Assembly (NCBI RefSeq): GCF_044360475.1
Contig: NZ_CP043494.1
Span: forward strand, 4,402,001-4,466,000
Direction: 5' to 3'
DNA: 64,000 bases
From: Archangium minus
GTDB taxonomy: Bacteria > Myxococcota > Myxococcia > Myxococcales > Myxococcaceae
This document shows, one piece after another, positions 59,123 to 64,000 of the stretch. Both the position numbers and the translations under genes were made by a program. The notes under the pieces were generated by a model that made no database searches, was not told the origin of the DNA, and saw only the letters and a list, made by a program, of their open reading frames with translations. The first letter of the stretch is position 1. Each line of letters begins with the position of its first letter.

Positions 59123-61480
59123 ATGAACCCTCAACTCTTCGGCAAATATCAGCTCCTCAAGAAGCTCGCCACCGGTGGCATGGCCGAGGTGTGGCTCGCG
59201 CGCCAGAAGGGCATCGAGGGTTTCGCCAAGAACGTGGTGGTGAAGCGGATCCTCCCGCACCTGGCCGAGGACGCTGAGTTCGTGGACATGTTCGGGAACG
59301 AGGCGCGCATCGCCGCCAAGTTCAACCACCCGAACATCGCCCAGGTGTACGAGTTCGGCGAGGCCAACGGCACCTACTTCATCGCCATGGAGTTCATCCA
59401 CGGCGAGGACCTCGGCCGGGTGATGCGCAAGGCGTACAACGCCGGGGGGTGGATCGCCCTCCCGTTGGCCATGCGCATCGTGGCCTCGGCGTGCGAGGGC
59501 CTCTACTACGCCCACACGCGCGTGGATGAGGTGACCGGCAAGCCCCTGAAGGTGGTGCACCGGGACATCTCGCCGCAGAACATCCTCATTAGCTTTGACG
59601 GCTCGGTGAAGCTGGTGGACTTCGGCATCGCCAAGGCGGCGGACCAGGCCTCGGCGACGAAGTCGGGCGCCATCAAGGGCAAGTTCGCCTACATGGCGCC
59701 GGAGCAGGCCGCGGGCAAGCCGTTGGATCACCGCGCGGACATCTTCGCCATCGGGCTGGTGCTCTACGAGCTGCTCACCGGCACGCGCCCGCTCAAGCGG
59801 GATTCGGAGCTGGGCACGCTGCAGGCCGCGATGGAGTGCAACATCCTCCCGCCCTCTCAGGTGGCAGATGTGCCGCCGGAGCTGGACGAGGTGGTGATGA
59901 GGGCGCTGGCCAAGGCAGCGGACGATCGCTACCGGGATGCGCGCCAGCTCCAGCTCGCCCTGGAGGAGTTCCTCGTCAGCCAGCGCTGGGTGGCGGGCTC
60001 GGTGCAGATCTCCCAGCTGATGGAGACGCTCTTCGCGGATCGGCTGGACGAGGAGCGGCGCAGCGGCAATCCGGAGCCTCGGAGCGAGGACTCGATGACG
60101 GCGCAGCCCGTGCCGGTGGAGCCTCCGCCCGAGGAGCCCGCTCCGTCGCAGCGGAGCAGCTCACGTGTGGAGCCTCGTTCCTCCAGTCCTGCCACGGAGA
60201 TGAACTGGGAGGCGCCACCGGGAGAGATGCCGCAGCAGCGGCGCACGGGTACTCGCACGGGGGTCGTCAACAAGCGCGCCGAATCGGCCCCTTCGCCCCT
60301 GCGCGACACGCCCGAGGTGCAGGAGTGGGAGGCGCCTCCGGCCACGGAGGTCCCCAACCGCCGTCGCACGAACAACGACGCTCCGCGACGCACGGGGGTG
60401 GGTTCCACGGCGGTGGGGCGCGCGCCCAGCCGCGTGGACGTGACGCGCGGCAGCAGCACCGAGGCTCCCCCTGTGCGGCGCACGGGCGTTGAGTCTGCCG
60501 TCCCACGGCGCACCGGGACCCGGGTGGCTGCCGAGCCGGCAGCGGACGCGCAGGTGCCTCAGCCCCGGCTCTCTCGGGGGGCTGCGGCCGTCAACCCGCG
60601 CTCGCGGCCCTTTGAGGACGACGAGGATCCCGAGCGCACGATGTTGCCTCCGCCGCCAGCGCCGGAGCCCGCAGAGCCTCCGCGTCGGCGCACGGGTGTA
60701 GCGCCTTCTCCCCAACAGGCCGAGCCTCCTGTGCGGCGGCGCACGAGCAGCCGCACGGAGATGCCCGAGGCGCCGCCCTCGCCCCGTCGGCGTACGTCCC
60801 ATGTGGAGAAGGCCGAGGAGGCGGACGACGAGGCCAGCACTTCCAACTCCAAGCCAGCCAAGGGCGGCCGGTCGCTGCCCCTGAAGACCCTGCTCCAAGT
60901 GGCGGTGGTGCTGGCCGTGGGAGTCGTGGGGTTCCTCTATCGCCAGTCCCTGCTGGACATGCTCGGCAGCACGGCGATGGACGGGCAGGGCATCTACATC
61001 GACATGGAGACCAATGAGCCCGTTCAGGTCTCCGTCAGGCACAGCCAGTCCTGCGGCAGCCCTGTGCCCATCACCCAGATGACCATGGAGCCGACCCGCT
61101 CGTTGAAGCATGCGGCGGGCGCGCACCTTCAGGACACCGTCATCCTGGAGAACAAGTCCCGGGGCATCCGCAAGGAGATCACCTTCAACTACGGTGAGCC
61201 CAACGAGACGAAGACGATCCACGAGGAGTTCAAGACGGGTCACTTCAAGTTGACGTTGCGCTCCAACCCCAACAAGAGCTTCCCCAACACGGAGATCTTC
61301 CGTGAGGGGGAGAAGCTCTACCTCTACCAGCCCGGGCAGAAGTACGAGCTGGCCGAGGGAGAGCACCACCTGGAGCTCCGCGGTACCTCCTTCAAGGAGC
61401 CGGTGCCGGTGGATGTCGTGGTGAAGGCCGGCGAGACCGAGCAGAAGATGGTGGACGTGACGCAGTACCTCCAGCAGTAG
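59123..61480 (+). CDS. Transmembrane Ser/Thr protein kinase
   Basis: A 785-residue protein of Hanks type. FGKYQLLKKLATGGMAEVWLA is the Gly-rich loop; VVHRDISPQNILI, VDFGIAKA and FAYMAPEQAAG give the catalytic loop, DFG and activation segment. Residues ~330-590 are low-complexity with many RRTG motifs. A membrane helix (VAVVLAVGVVGFLYR, near residue 600) leads to a ~160-residue outside domain with beta-repeats resembling a PEGA/Ig-like sensor. The start used is the ATG in GMNPQLFGKY at 59123; an upstream ATG at 59066 is possible. Confidence 0.9.
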   Translation: MNPQLFGKYQLLKKLATGGMAEVWLARQKGIEGFAKNVVVKRILPHLAEDAEFVDMFGNEARIAAKFNHPNIAQVYEFGEANGTYFIAMEFIHGEDLGRVMRKAYNAGGWIALPLAMRIVASACEGLYYAHTRVDEVTGKPLKVVHRDISPQNILISFDGSVKLVDFGIAKAADQASATKSGAIKGKFAYMAPEQAAGKPLDHRADIFAIGLVLYELLTGTRPLKRDSELGTLQAAMECNILPPSQVADVPPELDEVVMRALAKAADDRYRDARQLQLALEEFLVSQRWVAGSVQISQLMETLFADRLDEERRSGNPEPRSEDSMTAQPVPVEPPPEEPAPSQRSSSRVEPRSSSPATEMNWEAPPGEMPQQRRTGTRTGVVNKRAESAPSPLRDTPEVQEWEAPPATEVPNRRRTNNDAPRRTGVGSTAVGRAPSRVDVTRGSSTEAPPVRRTGVESAVPRRTGTRVAAEPAADAQVPQPRLSRGAAAVNPRSRPFEDDEDPERTMLPPPPAPEPAEPPRRRTGVAPSPQQAEPPVRRRTSSRTEMPEAPPSPRRRTSHVEKAEEADDEASTSNSKPAKGGRSLPLKTLLQVAVVLAVGVVGFLYRQSLLDMLGSTAMDGQGIYIDMETNEPVQVSVRHSQSCGSPVPITQMTMEPTRSLKHAAGAHLQDTVILENKSRGIRKEITFNYGEPNETKTIHEEFKTGHFKLTLRSNPNKSFPNTEIFREGEKLYLYQPGQKYELAEGEHHLELRGTSFKEPVPVDVVVKAGETEQKMVDVTQYLQQ

Positions 61481-61486
61481 CGTGCG

Positions 61487-61819
61487 TCAGTAGCGCGGCA
61501 GGCTGGGGTCCACCGCGCGGGAGTAGAGGTCGATTCCCCCGCGCAGGGACACCGCCTCCAGGCCGCGCGAGCGCAGGTACGCGGTGCCGTCCAGGCTGCG
61601 CACGCCATGGTGGCAGTAGACGACGACGGGCTTGCCTCGGAAGGACTCCAGCTCCTCGGCGCGCTCGTCCAGCTCCGGTAAGGGGATGAGCACCGAGCCT
61701 GGGAGCGCCACATAGGCGTGCTCCTCGGGGAAGCGCACGTCGAGCAGCACAGGGCGCGACTCGGGTGGGCCGGAGAGTTGGGCGGCGAGGGTGGCGGGGT
61801 CGATCTCCGGGATGGGCAC
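61487..61819 (-). CDS. Rhodanese-like domain protein
   Basis: A 110-residue single rhodanese. VLLDVRFPEEHAYVALPG is the first half; VVVYCHHGVRSLDG carries the active-site Cys and the C-x4-R loop. Its GTG start follows the moeB stop by 11 nt, with GGAG spanning the end of moeB. It is likely a sulfur carrier/donor partner of MoeB. Confidence 0.85.
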   Translation of the reverse strand: MPIPEIDPATLAAQLSGPPESRPVLLDVRFPEEHAYVALPGSVLIPLPELDERAEELESFRGKPVVVYCHHGVRSLDGTAYLRSRGLEAVSLRGGIDLYSRAVDPSLPRY

Positions 61820-61830
61820 GGGGTCTCCGT

Positions 61831-62991
61831 TCAGGCGGGTGCGGCGCAGAACCGCTCGTAGTCGATGAGCTCCACCTTCGCTCCGGGGGCACACACGGGG
61901 CACTTGGGGTCGCGCCGCAGCTTGAGCTCCTGGAAGCGGGTGCCGAGCGCGTCGAAGGTGAGCAGGCGCCCCACGAGCGGCTCGCCCACGCCGAGGAGGA
62001 GCTTGAGGGCCTCATTGGCCTGGAAGAGGCCGATGATGCCGGGGAGCACGCCGAGTACGCCGGCCTCGGCGCAGGACGGGGCGAGCTCGGGAGGCGGAGG
62101 GGAGGGGTAGAGGCAGCGGTAGCAGGGGCCCTGGCCGGGGACGAACGTGGTGACCTGGCCCTCGAAGCGGAAGATGGAGCCGTGGAGGTTGGGCTTGCCC
62201 TGCATGACGCACGCGTCGTTGAGCAGGTAGCGGGTGGGGAAGTTGTCCCCGCCATCCAGGACGAGGTCGAAGCCCTCGAGGATGCGCAGCACGTTCTGCG
62301 AGGTGAGCCGCTCCGCGAAGGGCACCACCTTCACGTCGGGGTTGAGGGCCTCGAGGGTGGCGCGGGCGCTCTCGACCTTGGGCTGGCCGGCGCGCTCGTG
62401 GGTGTGGAGCACCTGGCGCTGGAGGTTGCTCAGGTCCACCACGTCCGCGTCGACGATGCCCAGCGTGCCCACACCCGCGGCGGCGAGGTAGAGCGCGGCC
62501 GGCGAGCCCAGCCCACCCGCGCCCAGCAGCAGCACCCGGGCCTTGAGGAGCTTCGCCTGTCCCTCCTCGCCCACCTCGGGGAGGATGAGGTGGCGGCGGT
62601 AGCGCTCCTTCTGGGCGGGGGTGAGCACCACCGGCTTCTCCACCGGGAGGTGCGCGTCGCTCCAGCGGTTGAAGCCGCCCGCGAGCGAGGCCACGCGCGT
62701 GTAGCCCATCTGCTGAAGGGTGTGGGCGGCCAGGGCCGAGCGGGTGCCTCCGGCGCAGTAGAGGACGAGCTCCTCGTCGCGAGTGGCCTTGTCCTCGATG
62801 CGCAGCTCGAGGAAGCCGCGGGGGATGTGCACCGCGCCCGGCAGCCGGCCGCCCGCGTACTCGTCGCCCTCGCGCACGTCGATGAGCTTCATGGGGGCGC
62901 GTGCGTCCAGCAGGCGCTTGACATCCTCGATGGAGACCTCGCGGATCTCCCTTTTCGTAGCGGACAGCAGCTCGCGGAAGGTAGCGCTCAT
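61831..62991 (-). CDS. moeB: MoeB/ThiF-type adenylyltransferase with N-terminal rhodanese
   Basis: A 386-residue protein. An N-terminal rhodanese (~1-110, MKLIDVREGDEYAGGRLPGA, then VLYCAGGTRSALAAH with the active-site Cys) is joined to an E1-like domain: LLLGAGGLGSPAALYLAAAG is the ATP loop; LQRQVLHTHERAG is the typical helix; CYRCLYP and CPVC give the zinc Cys. The order rhodanese-E1 is reversed relative to the common E1-rhodanese (MOCS3) layout. It should adenylate a small sulfur carrier (MoaD/ThiS) and transfer sulfur. Confidence 0.88.
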   Translation of the reverse strand: MSATFRELLSATKREIREVSIEDVKRLLDARAPMKLIDVREGDEYAGGRLPGAVHIPRGFLELRIEDKATRDEELVLYCAGGTRSALAAHTLQQMGYTRVASLAGGFNRWSDAHLPVEKPVVLTPAQKERYRRHLILPEVGEEGQAKLLKARVLLLGAGGLGSPAALYLAAAGVGTLGIVDADVVDLSNLQRQVLHTHERAGQPKVESARATLEALNPDVKVVPFAERLTSQNVLRILEGFDLVLDGGDNFPTRYLLNDACVMQGKPNLHGSIFRFEGQVTTFVPGQGPCYRCLYPSPPPPELAPSCAEAGVLGVLPGIIGLFQANEALKLLLGVGEPLVGRLLTFDALGTRFQELKLRRDPKCPVCAPGAKVELIDYERFCAAPA

Positions 62992-63237
62992 GGGGGCTCT
63001 CGTATAACCCGTGCCCGGGGTGAATTCCCTTCCGATGCTCGCCACCCCGACATCCGGCCTGGCGCGAAAGCGGATTGTCCAGAATCGCCTGGGTCTACCC
63101 CAGGACCTTGGGGGAGGGCCGTGCGTTTCTTCCACACGGGGCACACCTTCCGTCTGGGACAGATTCCGCCGGTGGACGGGCTGGATGGCAATTTTGGCGA
63201 GGGGCGTTATAAGGCGCCTGTAAGGAGACCGACCTAC

Positions 63238-63621
63238 ATGGATACGACCACGACTTCCGCTCAGACGACCCCCGCCCCCCAGGGCACGCCGGCCATCCCG
63301 GTGAAGCTCACCGAGGCCGCCGTGGCCCAGGTGAAGAAGGTCATCCAGGACCAGGGCTTCCAGGGCTACTTCTTCTCGATTCGGGTGGTGCCGGCCGGCT
63401 GCAGCGGGCTGGGCTACGATCTGAACCTGGTGCGCGAGACCAAGTCGGGCGACCTGACCTGGGAGCAGGACGGCGTGAAGATCGCGACCGACGCGCTGAG
63501 CAACAAGTACCTGGCGGGCACGGAGATCGACTTCGTGTCGAGCGTGACGGGGGCGGGCTTCAAGTTCAACAACCCGAACGCGAAGTCGTCCTGCGGCTGC
63601 GGGACCTCGTTCTCGACCTGA
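63238..63621 (+). CDS. A-type Fe-S cluster carrier (IscA/ErpA-like)
   Basis: A 127-residue protein. VKLTEAAVAQVKKVI starts the fold; PAGCSGLGYDL carries the first Cys and SSCGCGTSF the C-terminal Cys pair, the three ligands of A-type carriers. An extra ~20-residue Thr/Pro-rich N-terminus is unusual. AAGGAG precedes the ATG. It delivers [2Fe-2S]/[4Fe-4S] clusters to target enzymes, by family analogy. Confidence 0.92.
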   Translation: MDTTTTSAQTTPAPQGTPAIPVKLTEAAVAQVKKVIQDQGFQGYFFSIRVVPAGCSGLGYDLNLVRETKSGDLTWEQDGVKIATDALSNKYLAGTEIDFVSSVTGAGFKFNNPNAKSSCGCGTSFST

Positions 63622-63636
63622 TAACGGAACGCCACT

Positions 63637-63657
63637 CCCTCTCCCTCCGGGAGAGGG
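63637..63657 (+). terminator. Hairpin after the Fe-S carrier gene
   Basis: CCCTCTCCC pairs with GGGAGAGGG around a 3-nt loop, 15 nt after the stop. It resembles a widespread CCCTCTCCC...GGGTGAGGG intergenic repeat and may act as a terminator. Confidence 0.5.
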
Positions 63658-63841
63658 TCGGGGTGAGGGTAGCCGCTTCCTGAGCGAGCCCCTCGCCCCT
63701 TTTCTATTTCAAGGGCCTGTGTGCACTTCCGCGCGGAGCGCTCCGGAGCTGTCGAGACGTGGACCCACGACATGCACGCGCGTCGGCCTCCCTCCAGCGC
63801 CGTGACTACGGTGCGGCCACAACGCGAATCCGGGAGGAAGC

Positions 63842-64000
63842 ATGGCGCGTGTGGCAATCGTCACGGGGTCGGACTCGGGAATTGGGAAGGCCTCCGCGGT
63901 AGCGCTCGCCGAGGCGGGCTTCGATGTGGGCATCACGTGGCACGAGGACCAGAAGGGTGCCGAGGACACCGCCGCCCAGGTGAGGGCGAAGGGGCGCCGG
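63842..64000 (+). CDS. SDR family oxidoreductase, cut by window edge
   Basis: The first 53 codons of a short-chain dehydrogenase: ARVAIVTGSDSGIGKASAVAL contains the TGxxxGIG cofactor loop. GGGAGGAAG precedes the ATG. The rest lies outside the window. Confidence 0.8.
   Translation, partial: MARVAIVTGSDSGIGKASAVALAEAGFDVGITWHEDQKGAEDTAAQVRAKGRR

Noticed and set aside
61765..63621. Long N-terminal extension of the Fe-S carrier
   Set aside because: It is antisense to moeB; the RBS and ATG at 63238 give a normal-sized carrier.

Overview
The window looks like chromosomal DNA of a myxobacterium, most likely of the Cystobacter/Archangium/Stigmatella group. This is inferred from the high GC content, a DUF2381 family gene beside a Ser/Thr kinase, lipoproteins with Asn-Gly-Leu-Ser-Thr repeats, a MYXO-CTERM-like tail, two eukaryote-like kinases and a GH76 glycanase. 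No complete tRNA, rRNA or CRISPR array was seen.

Layout. 0-7.7 kb is an accessory region: an epoxide-hydrolase-like enzyme, a small lipoprotein, a decayed integrase element between two copies of a tmRNA-like 3' end, a secreted nuclease-like protein with a candidate immunity partner, a 5'-truncated Gfo/Idh/MocA dehydrogenase and a repeat-bearing lipoprotein. 7.9-14.9 kb holds a metallo-beta-lactamase/double-rhodanese gene whose start lies in a 16-bp hairpin, then a reverse-strand sugar-nucleotide cluster (RmlD-like reductase, nucleotidyltransferase/kinase fusion, cupin, VOC protein) and an AAC(3) acetyltransferase. 14.9-24.5 kb has a DUF3857/transglutaminase membrane protein, a TIR-domain protein, a frameshifted gene remnant, a 1333-residue membrane/TPR protein and a small transglutaminase-like gene. 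24.7-38.4 kb has envelope and signalling genes: SH3 protein, GH76 enzyme, PAS histidine kinase, antiporter plus universal stress protein, phosphodiesterase-family enzyme, Ser/Thr kinase and DUF2381 protein.

38.6-44.6 kb is the most mobile part. An IS21-family element with intact istA/istB and a 6-bp target duplication sits inside the signal-peptide codons of an outer-membrane beta-barrel gene. Next to it is a lipoprotein ending in an HNH-type nuclease domain, followed by a SUKH-like immunity gene. That arrangement resembles the SitA/SitI toxins that myxobacteria exchange between cells.

44.6-64 kb is mostly housekeeping: RNase HII, an M61 peptidase, an RsmB-type rRNA methyltransferase, a purple-acid-phosphatase-like protein, a transmembrane Ser/Thr kinase, MoeB/rhodanese sulfur-carrier genes, an A-type Fe-S carrier and the start of an SDR gene. 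Within it lies a compact five-gene operon (58.2-53.0 kb): phosphate-type porin, VTC-domain polyphosphate polymerase, thymidylate-kinase-like P-loop protein fused to about eight roughly 30-residue repeats, DUF4956 membrane protein and lipoprotein. This operon and the two toxin/immunity pairs are the best candidates for undescribed biology.
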